Assembly: GCF_010994035.1 (NCBI RefSeq)
Contig: NZ_WIXN01000008.1
Span: forward strand, 121,540 to 185,539
Reading direction: 5' to 3'
DNA length: 64,000 nt
Source: Virgibacillus aidingensis
GTDB lineage: Bacteria; Bacillota; Bacilli; Bacillales; Amphibacillaceae
The first letter of the stretch is position 1. Each line of letters starts with the position of its first letter. A program made the position numbers and the translations under genes. The notes under the pieces are model-generated. The model worked only from the letters and a program-made list of their open reading frames with translations, was not told where the DNA came from and did not search any database. Shown piece after piece: positions 1 through 7,474 of this stretch.

Positions 1-1137
1 TGTAACACCGACTTCTCCTTCTGCATGTACTAAAGATACTTCCCCGCCTAGGCCAATACCTCCGGTGTCCGCTCTTACATTGCCCTCTGCGGTAAATGCC
101 CCGGCATCGCCTTCTGCATGTGCATTCCAATCATCAGTGCCTAACATCACATTACCATCTACTCTGGCAACTGCGGCATCTCCTTCTGCGACGAGACCCG
201 TGTCTTCGTTAAATTCATACGATCCATTAACAGAGACTACATTTGCATGAACCCCTATTTCAGTATAGTCACCTTCCAGATCGGCCCGTGCTTCCAGCAA
301 ATTGTAATAGCCGCTTCCCTCTGAATTTGCACCATCTCTCGTAAACTCCGCTCCGTAGCTGTTGACACCAGCTCCTGCGATGCCGGTTCCGGCATCTGTT
401 ACAACCCCAACTTCCGTAACATAGAAGCCATCATCAACCGTTTCCACCTGATATGGAGATTCTGCATACAGTTTATCATATACTTGTGTAGTTTCATTTC
501 CATACCAATCTGAAGTTTGGATGTTTTCAACCCGGTAATCGGAAAAACCAGCAGTGGTTTTAAAGTTGGAAGCTATATCTTGTATGGCATCTTTTAATTC
601 CTGGACTCTATTTTCCAGTCTGTCCAGATTCGCATTGACATCACTGTCTTTTTCTTCCAGGTTATCAGCCATATCCGTCATCAGCTGCATGCTATCCTCA
701 TATTGCTGTACCACAGTGCTGCCATTTACATTTGATACGCCGGCAATCCCCATTATTTCTCCATTAATTCGCTGAATTTCACTGTCCAACCCATCGAATT
801 CAATCAACGTATTATTTATTTCTCTTTTTTTCTCGCGTATCAGCTGGGAATTCACCAGTCCATCACTGCTGCTCTCATAACTTAAAAAAGCTTCTTCCAT
901 TGTTTTTGCTTCATTGGAAATTTCATCAGCCACATTCATTATTTTATTCAGTAGGTATAAGTGCACTTCATTATAGTAATTAAAAACAGAATCCCCCGCT
1001 GCACCTCTAAAGGCATTACTGCTAGTAAAAGTTATGATTTTATTATAATGATCATATAAACTTTCCAATAATCGTTCCTTATACGACTCCACATCTGATT
1101 TCAAAGTAGAAATCTCGGCATTCGCTAACTTTTTCAT
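1..1137 (-). CDS. LXG-domain T7SS toxin, 3' end cut by window edge
   Basis: The reading frame is open from an ATG at 1137 to the window edge, so 379 residues are visible and the C-terminal toxin domain is missing. The N-terminal ~200 residues are helical and hydrophilic, with the LXG pattern of a small-residue turn (AFRGAAGDS) followed by a helix with a VH...LL motif, as in known LXG substrates of T7SSb. Residues ~240-379 change to an Ala/Gly/Val/Glu-rich pattern of short alternating strands, probably a linker before the toxin. The start is supported by GGAATGAGG about 10 bases upstream. It is the third gene of an operon with a small LXG-partner gene and an M16-like gene. LXG family assignment is by pattern; the toxic activity cannot be told from this window. 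Confidence 0.8.
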   Translation of the reverse strand, partial: MKKLANAEISTLKSDVESYKERLLESLYDHYNKIITFTSSNAFRGAAGDSVFNYYNEVHLYLLNKIMNVADEISNEAKTMEEAFLSYESSSDGLVNSQLIREKKREINNTLIEFDGLDSEIQRINGEIMGIAGVSNVNGSTVVQQYEDSMQLMTDMADNLEEKDSDVNANLDRLENRVQELKDAIQDIASNFKTTAGFSDYRVENIQTSDWYGNETTQVYDKLYAESPYQVETVDDGFYVTEVGVVTDAGTGIAGAGVNSYGAEFTRDGANSEGSGYYNLLEARADLEGDYTEIGVHANVVSVNGSYEFNEDTGLVAEGDAAVARVDGNVMLGTDDWNAHAEGDAGAFTAEGNVRADTGGIGLGGEVSLVHAEGEVGVT

Positions 1138-1164
1138 ACAGCCCTGTACCTCATTCCTTTAGGT

Positions 1165-1449
1165 TTAATTGAAAAGCCGCCAATCAGCAAGCCTGGTATC
1201 TTGTTCAATCATTCTTTCCTTGATATCATCCACTTTCACCAGGTCACTTTCCACAAGGGTAAAATATTCCTCAAGTACTTGTTCAAACTGAGTCAAAATG
1301 TTGTTATACCTCGTAATGCTGGCCAGCTGTGTTTCACTTAATTCATTTTTGTCCAGTTTCGATGCATCTTTTACCCCATTTGCAGACGACTGCATTTCAT
1401 TTTTATGCTGCTCTACTTCATGGGGATGCACATATACCTCTCTGCCCAT
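1165..1449 (-). CDS. Small helical LXG partner protein (YwqI/DUF5344- or SACOL2603-like)
   Basis: A 94-residue, all-helical, cysteine-free protein lies 27 bases before an LXG toxin gene and 4 bases after the M16-like gene. Its second half has the pattern Y-x-x-x-L...D...K..MxxxDxxLA seen also in the YwqI-like protein at 13208-13513 of this window. Such small proteins (Lap in Streptococcus, YwqI in B. subtilis) bind the LXG helical domain and help target the toxin to the T7SS. Partner role is inferred from size, helicity and position. Which of the two small-partner families it belongs to is uncertain. Confidence 0.72.
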   Translation of the reverse strand: MGREVYVHPHEVEQHKNEMQSSANGVKDASKLDKNELSETQLASITRYNNILTQFEQVLEEYFTLVESDLVKVDDIKERMIEQDTRLADWRLFN

Positions 1450-1453
1450 TTAA

Positions 1454-2590
1454 TCAACCCCCTCCTGAATAAATAATCTTCATTTCTGCCAATTTTATTT
1501 TAATAGCTTGCATATATTCTAAGAAAGCTTCATAGGTTACACTGTCAAATATATTCATCATGCTAAGAAAATTAATATCTCTTACAAAATATTGACCGAG
1601 GATGGAAATAAATTTCCCTGCATCATTTGTTTTTACATACTGCAAACGTGTATAGTAATCATCCCGGGCTTTATAAAACTCTTTCTCATCCCATTTCATT
1701 GTCAAAACCTTGGGCAGAAACTCTAATTTCCCTCTGTTTTCGTATACAATGCTTGCATAGTCTTTGCCGATATTAACATAATAGTTTTCCTGGAAAATAA
1801 TGTCGGCTATCACTTGCAAATAAATTAATTCCATTTCTGTTTTATAATCGATAGGCTTATTCCGAAAAAGCAGTGTCCCGATAGCACGTTCTTCCCTGGA
1901 ATCATATACTTGCCTCACCATATTTCTGAAATTATTTCTCTTAAAAACATGATGAACCGTTCGTTCCCCGGCAGTCTCGCCTTCTATTTTTTCTTCCAGC
2001 CAGTTGGATTCATTAAAATTCCGATCCTGGTATGCTGCTACCATAATGGCATTTTCGGGTCGAAATAACGTATCATTTAATAATAGAATGTCATCATATA
2101 ACACATCCACTAAATCCTGCTGCAATAAATCTGTATTGAATAATCTGTTTGGAATGGCAAACTCCTGAATATCCATCATGCTGTTAAAGGCGGGATTTTT
2201 CATATGTAGTGCAAAATCATGAGTGGATGTTTCCTTCTGCTGCTGAAATGCTTCCATTGTCACCTTTTCGGTAAAGAGGGTTTCCAAAATAGGGTCAATG
2301 GCATCGGTAAACATACCGTCTGTTATTTTTATATTTATCGTTGAAGTATCCATTGTAATCTGGACATTCAGTTCAAAGCCTGGAAACTTTTCCTGCAGCT
2401 GCTTCTTTTTTATGTTCGTTAATATGTTCGAACTGCCGCCGCCAACCCACATCATTTCATTATTCTCCGTTACTAATCTATCTCCATAACCCGCACCATA
2501 GCTGATAGAAATGTATGCTTCCTGATCACTGGCAGCTTCCAGAAAAATACATTTCAATTTATTGTTTCCTATAGGTTTGTGCTGAAACAT
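1454..2590 (-). CDS. M16 (pitrilysin)-fold-like protein lacking the zinc motif, in LXG operon
   Basis: This 378-residue protein has no signal peptide or membrane segment. Its layout resembles one M16 peptidase unit. A first strand pair with a GAGYGDR turn sits at residues ~25-40. A FTDAIDPILETLF helix and a TMEAFQQQKE helix lie near 95-125. A stretch ends in FRPENAIMVAAYQ near 185-200, matching the M16 'YRPDNMVLVVVGD' element. A second helical half follows. Where M16 enzymes carry HxxEH, this protein has NNEMMWVGGGSS, so no zinc site is visible and it is probably not a peptidase. The ATG at 2590 has AAAGGGGGA upstream. It is first in an operon with an LXG partner and toxin. The fold call is my reading, not a search result; role unknown (chaperone, adaptor or immunity are options). 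Confidence 0.5.
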   Translation of the reverse strand: MFQHKPIGNNKLKCIFLEAASDQEAYISISYGAGYGDRLVTENNEMMWVGGGSSNILTNIKKKQLQEKFPGFELNVQITMDTSTINIKITDGMFTDAIDPILETLFTEKVTMEAFQQQKETSTHDFALHMKNPAFNSMMDIQEFAIPNRLFNTDLLQQDLVDVLYDDILLLNDTLFRPENAIMVAAYQDRNFNESNWLEEKIEGETAGERTVHHVFKRNNFRNMVRQVYDSREERAIGTLLFRNKPIDYKTEMELIYLQVIADIIFQENYYVNIGKDYASIVYENRGKLEFLPKVLTMKWDEKEFYKARDDYYTRLQYVKTNDAGKFISILGQYFVRDINFLSMMNIFDSVTYEAFLEYMQAIKIKLAEMKIIYSGGG

Positions 2591-2641
2591 GTGAGTCCCC
2601 CTTTCTTACAGTATATGTATGTAAGCAACCTTATGTATGCC

Positions 2642-2669
2642 GGCATATCAACAGTCATGATTGTGTCAA
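2642..2669 (-). promoter_or_regulatory. Sigma-A-type promoter of the M16-like/LXG operon
   Basis: On the minus strand a perfect -35 box TTGACA (2664-2669) is followed after 16 bases by TATGCC (2642-2647), a weak -10. It lies about 55 bases upstream of the ATG at 2590. Confidence 0.4.
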
Positions 2670-3070
2670 ATATAGTAATTTCTTATATCATACCGAAAAA
2701 TAAATACCACTTCCAGCCTATCCGAGCCAAATGTCACGAAATGAACAGAAGGTCCCGCATTTTTCAAAACATGATTTTAAAGGATATACATTTTTTTGTA
2801 TGAAGATTAGACCTGTTTTAAGCAAATATACACAATGAATAGGTTAATTTATTTCTATGTACTTTTCCTGCTTTTCGAACATAGCACATGTCTCCTATTT
2901 TCATAAATCTATTTATAAATTATTATCGACGTTACAAAAAATCTTACCTGTCCAAATACAAATTTACATACTTTCCGAAAAAAATTCATAAAAACTATCA
3001 TTTACTTCAAAAGAGCAGCATTTGCCTCCCATAGAATCGGAGGCACCGGATTAATTATTTGTATGCTCCC
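2670..3070. other. AT-rich intergenic region with one hairpin
   Basis: This gap between cobT and the LXG operon has no plausible gene. The only structure I see is a perfect 7-bp inverted repeat, TGCCTCC/GGAGGCA at 3023-3045, just past the cobT stop. It is followed on the minus strand by a T-poor stretch, so it is at best a weak terminator for cobT. Confidence 0.4.
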
Positions 3071-4129
3071 TCAAATTTTCATTCCCGCCTCGTCAAACGT
3101 CGCAATACGTTTGATTATGCTGCATGCCGATTCGAGTATAGGGAAAACAAGTGCTGCTCCTGACCCTTCTCCAAGACGCATATTCATCTCCATTAATGGG
3201 GAAATACCAAGCAGCTCGCTCGCTTTTTTAGCACCAGGCTCCGGGGAGACATGTGATGTAATCATAAACTCTTTTGATTTAGGTTCAATTAACGCGGCAA
3301 TCAAAGCTGCTGCAGTAGATATGTAACCATCTACAACAATGGGAATTCGTTTGGCTGCAGCCGCAAGAATAACACCGGCCATCCCGCCAATTTCCAAACC
3401 TCCCACCTTACTTAAAATGTCAATACCGTCATGAGGATCCGGTTGATTGAGCTTGATCGCCCCGTCAATCACTTTTGCTTTGTGATCAATCCCGCCATCT
3501 CCAATTCCGGCACCCATCCCTGTAATTTCAACGGGATCAACCCCTGCAAGTACAGATAAAATCGCAGTGGATGCTGTTGTGTTGCCAATCCCCATCTCAC
3601 CGACCCCCAATAATTGCACCCCGTTTGCGATTTCCTTATTCGCAATTTCTATTCCTACCTCTATAGACTTTATTGCTTCATCCCTTGTCATGGCAGGACC
3701 TTTGGCCATATTATCTGTACCATGTTTTATTTTGCGGCTGATTACACCCGTATCTCCTGGGAGGTTTCCTTTTACACCAATATCTACTGCAATTACTCCA
3801 GCACCGGAGACACGGCTGATGGCACACACGCCTGTAAGTCCCTTTGGAAAAAGCGGCGTTTGTATTATTGTTACGTTCTGCGGATTGCTGGAAACCCCTT
3901 CATCGTACACCCCATGATCGGCAGCCATAACAATCACCTTTTTGTTGTTCACTTCCGGATAAATGTTTTTTGTAATCCCTGCAAGCTGGATGGCAATATC
4001 TTCTAACCTTCCAAGGCTTTTTGGAGGTTTCACCAGTTGATCCAGCCTTGTTTCAGCCTCCTTCATATTTATTTGATCAAGCTCTTCAATCTTTCCAATG
4101 GTTTGTTGTAACAGGTCCATTTTATCCAT
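3071..4129 (-). CDS. cobT: Nicotinate-nucleotide--dimethylbenzimidazole phosphoribosyltransferase
   Basis: CobT transfers phosphoribose from nicotinate mononucleotide to dimethylbenzimidazole to make alpha-ribazole phosphate for the lower ligand of cobalamin. The 352 residues match the usual family length. Visible family motifs are KPPKSLGRLE near residue 35, AADHGVYDEGVS near 70, GEMGIGNTT near 175 and the conserved LGEGSGAALVFP near the C-terminus. Its mRNA leader holds a cobalamin riboswitch and a terminator, so expression should fall when B12 is plentiful. No other cobalamin gene is nearby: the gene stands alone between two LXG modules. Confidence 0.95.
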   Translation of the reverse strand: MDKMDLLQQTIGKIEELDQINMKEAETRLDQLVKPPKSLGRLEDIAIQLAGITKNIYPEVNNKKVIVMAADHGVYDEGVSSNPQNVTIIQTPLFPKGLTGVCAISRVSGAGVIAVDIGVKGNLPGDTGVISRKIKHGTDNMAKGPAMTRDEAIKSIEVGIEIANKEIANGVQLLGVGEMGIGNTTASTAILSVLAGVDPVEITGMGAGIGDGGIDHKAKVIDGAIKLNQPDPHDGIDILSKVGGLEIGGMAGVILAAAAKRIPIVVDGYISTAAALIAALIEPKSKEFMITSHVSPEPGAKKASELLGISPLMEMNMRLGEGSGAALVFPILESACSIIKRIATFDEAGMKI

Positions 4130-4227
4130 CTCCTTTATGAAAAAATCACTTTTCCGGCATGCCCTTTGCGTTTATGGGCTTAGTGTGCCCTTCTCCGGAA
4201 TAGGGAATCATTTTTCTGCTGCTATAC

Positions 4228-4277
4228 AGAAAAAAGTCTGCAGTTTATTTGCATAGCAAATACACTACAGACTTTTC
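4228..4277 (-). terminator. Rho-independent terminator/attenuator in cobT leader
   Basis: On the minus strand a long imperfect hairpin (arms AAAAGTCTG... and ...CAGACTTTT, with an inner ATTTGC/GCAAAT stem) ends in a run of six T. It lies between the cobalamin riboswitch and cobT, the usual place for the riboswitch expression platform. Confidence 0.75.
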
Positions 4278-4295
4278 CATCATCTATATACGTTC

Positions 4296-4460
4296 AAGCA
4301 GCAGGCAGGTCTCCTGGCTCGGGTTCAACATTACACCAGGCCTTCCCGAAAATATAATTTCAGTGGCATGTCTGGTGAAACTCACCCTTACAGTGGCGGG
4401 TCCGCTGAAGCTTTTCACTTCATTCCCTATTCTCCCATTAAATATGGGCACCTATTACTT
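4296..4460 (-). promoter_or_regulatory. Cobalamin riboswitch upstream of cobT
   Basis: The minus strand carries the conserved cobalamin aptamer blocks in order: GGTGCCC at the 5' side, GCGGACCCGCCACTGT in the core, CATGCCACTG, GGGAAGGCC, and the B12 box AGCCAGGAGACCTGCC at 4305-4320. Together with the terminator about 20 bases further on, this forms a transcriptional OFF switch for cobT. Confidence 0.9.
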
Positions 4461-4570
4461 TTTATTTAGCTTTGTCATATTGATTTTACTATAAAACACT
4501 GCCATGAATCTACCAGCATGCTTCCTGTCGCATATCTTTCACACACAAAATTTTCTTCAACCGGTTAAAT

Positions 4571-5098
4571 TCATGCACCTATGGCACTGAGTCCATATTT
4601 ATATAACTTCCATCGTTTTACAGTAATGTTTTTGGAAAACATTCCTACTATAGCAAAGAACATCAAGGATAATATCAACCACATCAGAAAGTTGAATACG
4701 AGGTATAAGAAACAAAATGTAAGAGAAACAATTAAAATAATGCCGGCAATGATTATTTCTTTTGTCATTAAGCTTTTTCCCTTTACGATATAGTCTTCCA
4801 GCATATCTTTTGTTGGATAAATCTCCCTCATGTTTTGAACAGATTTACGATACACCGCTCTGCCAATAAAAATACTTATTGGAACCCCCACTATTACCAC
4901 GGCTGATTTTACAAGCAAACTAACGGGCAGGTTGAATTCCGCAAGCCCCCTCAGAAAGGCAATGGTTACAACAAATCCAATCCAATATTTATATTGATTG
5001 GTCTCCTGGTGATCACTTCTGTATACCCTCATTGTATCGGTATCCAAATAAATAGTGTATCCCCTTCCATCTTGGTTTCTTGCGTAAATTGGAACCAC
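4571..5098 (-). CDS. Four-TM membrane protein of unknown function, possible immunity protein
   Basis: A 175-residue protein starts at a GTG with AGGGGAT upstream. A short strand-rich N-terminus (~35 residues) is followed by two hydrophobic segments (~40-80), a charged loop, and two more close-packed segments (~112-160). I do not recognise a family with certainty; the layout recalls the small five-TM DUF443-type proteins that protect against membrane-active LXG toxins. It is the last gene of the LXG accessory block, after another membrane protein on the same strand. Immunity is inferred from context only. Confidence 0.5.
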   Translation of the reverse strand: MVPIYARNQDGRGYTIYLDTDTMRVYRSDHQETNQYKYWIGFVVTIAFLRGLAEFNLPVSLLVKSAVVIVGVPISIFIGRAVYRKSVQNMREIYPTKDMLEDYIVKGKSLMTKEIIIAGIILIVSLTFCFLYLVFNFLMWLILSLMFFAIVGMFSKNITVKRWKLYKYGLSAIGA

Positions 5099-5314
5099 TT
5101 TATGCTCATCCCCTCTATTTTTAGATTAGTTGATTTTCCCACTCTTACTCAAACAGACCTTTCATCAGGAACGCACTAGGACTGCTGCTAGCTGCTGCAA
5201 TATTGCCATCCTTTTAGTTTTAAATTGCAGAATTATATCATATGTAGCAGGAAATAAAACTCTCCGATCGTTACACTATTCCGGCGTTCTGCGGACAGTT
5301 AATTTTTCAGCCAT

Positions 5315-6268
5315 CTAACCTTTTAATCGCTTTATCCGAATAATGATAAAACGCAACAATAAGAATAAAATGCCAATGGGAGCAATAAATAAACTAATAT
5401 GGAATAACAAAAAGTCGAACATAAATATTAATTGGTCAAAATAAAAAGTAAAGCCTTTTTGCTTCTCTAATCTATGTCTTACCTTAAACCCGAACAACCA
5501 ATCGGGTAAAACTCTCGCAAAAGGGTATAAAATGAAGCTTATTATAATATAAAATAAATAACTATCACTTTTACTAATGAGCAGATAGAATAATATAAAC
5601 GAGAGTGCAAATATGAAAAATCCATACCTGTAAGATTTTAAAAAGTATGAACGATCGATGGATCGATTGACCAGAGGAGTTGGGTCATATTCTTCCATGA
5701 AGGCCGTTTCTTTGTTTAGCTTTCGTGCAGTCTCAATGATTGAAGCTTCGTTCTTTAGTTTTTGTTGTATAATGAGATTAAATATCTCTAAAAATGAAGA
5801 TCTTTCCTGTTTTCGAATGGCTTTTGCGCTAACAGTAAATAGAGAAAATCCAGTTACCCGATTCATAAATAATCTCATTTTATTATGAAAGGACAATTGA
5901 TAAAAATAATCATCCTCGTCATATAAAACAATCTCTATGATGTTTTGAAATGAAACTTCAGATACTTTTATAGATTCAATATCCGTAAAGTAAATGGTTA
6001 CTTCACTTTTCGTAAATGGATCCAATTGAAGACATTCATCGGTTATCGTGATATAAGGATAACTCCTGATCATTTTCAATATACTCGCAACGGCAAAGAA
6101 ACTAAATAAAATAATAATAAACAGTGATAAAGCGATAAATAAGAAAGATTCTTCTATATATGAAATCCCCACCATGAAAATGCCAAAAGCAACAAATAAT
6201 AGCGAAAAAATGGTTCCAAGAAAAAGCTTTCCTTTTGAATGATAAAACTCCAGTTTATTTTCTATCAA
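5315..6268 (-). CDS. Membrane protein with PH-like (STM3941-type) domain
   Basis: The likely start is a TTG at 6268, preceded by AAGGGAG at good spacing; the frame stays open upstream to 6313. The product is about 317 residues. Two hydrophobic segments near the N-terminus are followed by a strand-rich block (residues ~85-140, with ITITDECLQLDP and the pattern VTIYFTDIESIKV). This matches bacterial PH-like proteins of the STM3941 kind. Two more membrane hairpins make up the C-terminal half. It lies in the LXG accessory block, so an orphan immunity role is possible but unproven. Confidence 0.5.
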   Translation of the reverse strand: MIENKLEFYHSKGKLFLGTIFSLLFVAFGIFMVGISYIEESFLFIALSLFIIILFSFFAVASILKMIRSYPYITITDECLQLDPFTKSEVTIYFTDIESIKVSEVSFQNIIEIVLYDEDDYFYQLSFHNKMRLFMNRVTGFSLFTVSAKAIRKQERSSFLEIFNLIIQQKLKNEASIIETARKLNKETAFMEEYDPTPLVNRSIDRSYFLKSYRYGFFIFALSFILFYLLISKSDSYLFYIIISFILYPFARVLPDWLFGFKVRHRLEKQKGFTFYFDQLIFMFDFLLFHISLFIAPIGILFLLLRFIIIRIKRLKG

Positions 6269-6409
6269 ACTAAAAACTCCCTTACAATGATTATTTTGCA
6301 TAATCAGGTTCACCTATATTCAGATCAAGTCCAGCATTTCATCCAATTAATTCTATCCTAATTTTAGGCTTGGAGTTTACGGTGTAGTAATTCAGAACAC
6401 AAATCTATC

Positions 6410-6532
6410 CTCCTCGAGTATAATCTGCCATCAAAATATACCTTCTTGCCAATCTGTTTGCAGCTGTTTTGTTTCATAGACTAAGAGATTATCAAAAATA
6501 AGCAGTCACACTTCATTGTTCATCCTATGCAC
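6410..6532 (-). pseudogene. Remnant of a second copy of the 155-residue LXG-accessory gene
   Basis: Read from a GTG at 6532, this DNA aligns closely with the first ~110 bases of the intact gene starting at 10758, including VYETKQL and TDWQEG. It has a nonsense change (codon 9 CGA to TGA), then a one-base shift, then loses similarity near 6435. It follows the second copy of the membrane protein gene exactly as the intact gene follows the first copy. It is therefore the decayed tail of a duplicated two-gene unit. Confidence 0.75.
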
Positions 6533-7297
6533 CCTTTCTTCCCATGGGATTCAAATTTCCGTTTTTATTGTAATTAAAGCAGTCGAAACGGTGTTTACAG
6601 TAAAGTAAAACCAGTTGTTCAGGGAGAATAAAGAGCATTGTATATAATAACAATATACATATTGAGAGTATAAAAACAGTATATATATCACCAAGTCCAA
6701 AAAGTCGTATTAAATATTGTAGAATAAAAAGCAAGCCTACACTCCCTATAATAAATATAGGTAAATATGACCGGACTCCTTCTTCCGCTTTTAATCTCAA
6801 ATTATCTTTTTTTGACCCTTTTCTATAATGGCCTTTTTTTAGCAATATATAAAAACGAATTGCAGTTGTAACAAAAATTAATAGGCCTATTGCTAATGTT
6901 ATATAGGTGAAGTTTAAAAGCGAAGACTCTGAAACTTTAAACCCTTGTCCTATATAGAATAATGCCATCAGATAAAAGTAAACTCCAAATAAATTTTGTG
7001 ATACTAGTATTGTTATTAAATATTGTGTTTTTTGATTTTTATTATATATATAGGGTATACCATATATAATGGAAAAAATAATAAGTAAGCCTGTAATTAC
7101 TGTATGAATCAAAAACAGATTTTCTGTATATGGAAATATAGAATTATTAGCCGCTCCAAAGTGAGTCAATGCATACATTAACCCTTGTAATAAGGTTGAT
7201 ATTAACAGCATCACTCCTAAAGCTCCGGGGTTTTGCCTTCCAGATTCAAAGGGCCCCCTTAAAACTCAAAAGCTTCTTCTTCAAACTTTTGCAACAT
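6525..7297 (-). pseudogene. Frameshifted paralogue of the 258-residue LXG-associated membrane protein
   Basis: From the ATG at 7297 (strong AGGGAGGTG upstream) the frame stops after 12 codons. Adding one T to the TTTT run at 7261-7264 restores a protein that aligns throughout with the 258-residue paralogue at 10751-11527. Both contain RGPFESGRQ near the start, five or six membrane segments and the same C-terminal PEQLVLLYCKHRF block, and both end in NPMGRKGA. An open frame of 229 codons from a GTG at 7214 could still give a shortened product. It may be a true pseudogene, a sequencing error in a homopolymer, or slippage-decoded. Confidence 0.75.
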
Positions 7298-7474
7298 TAT
7301 CTTGCACCTCCCTGCACTTAGCAATCCTTTTTACATGAACAGCACTTTTAGACCTTGCTTTGCACTTCTTACAGTGGACCTTCCTACACTATTATCAACA
7401 TTCTCAAAGAAGACTTTGTCTCATTATAGGCTCACATAGTTGGGAAGCTCCTACACCTTTCCTCCAAGCAGTTT

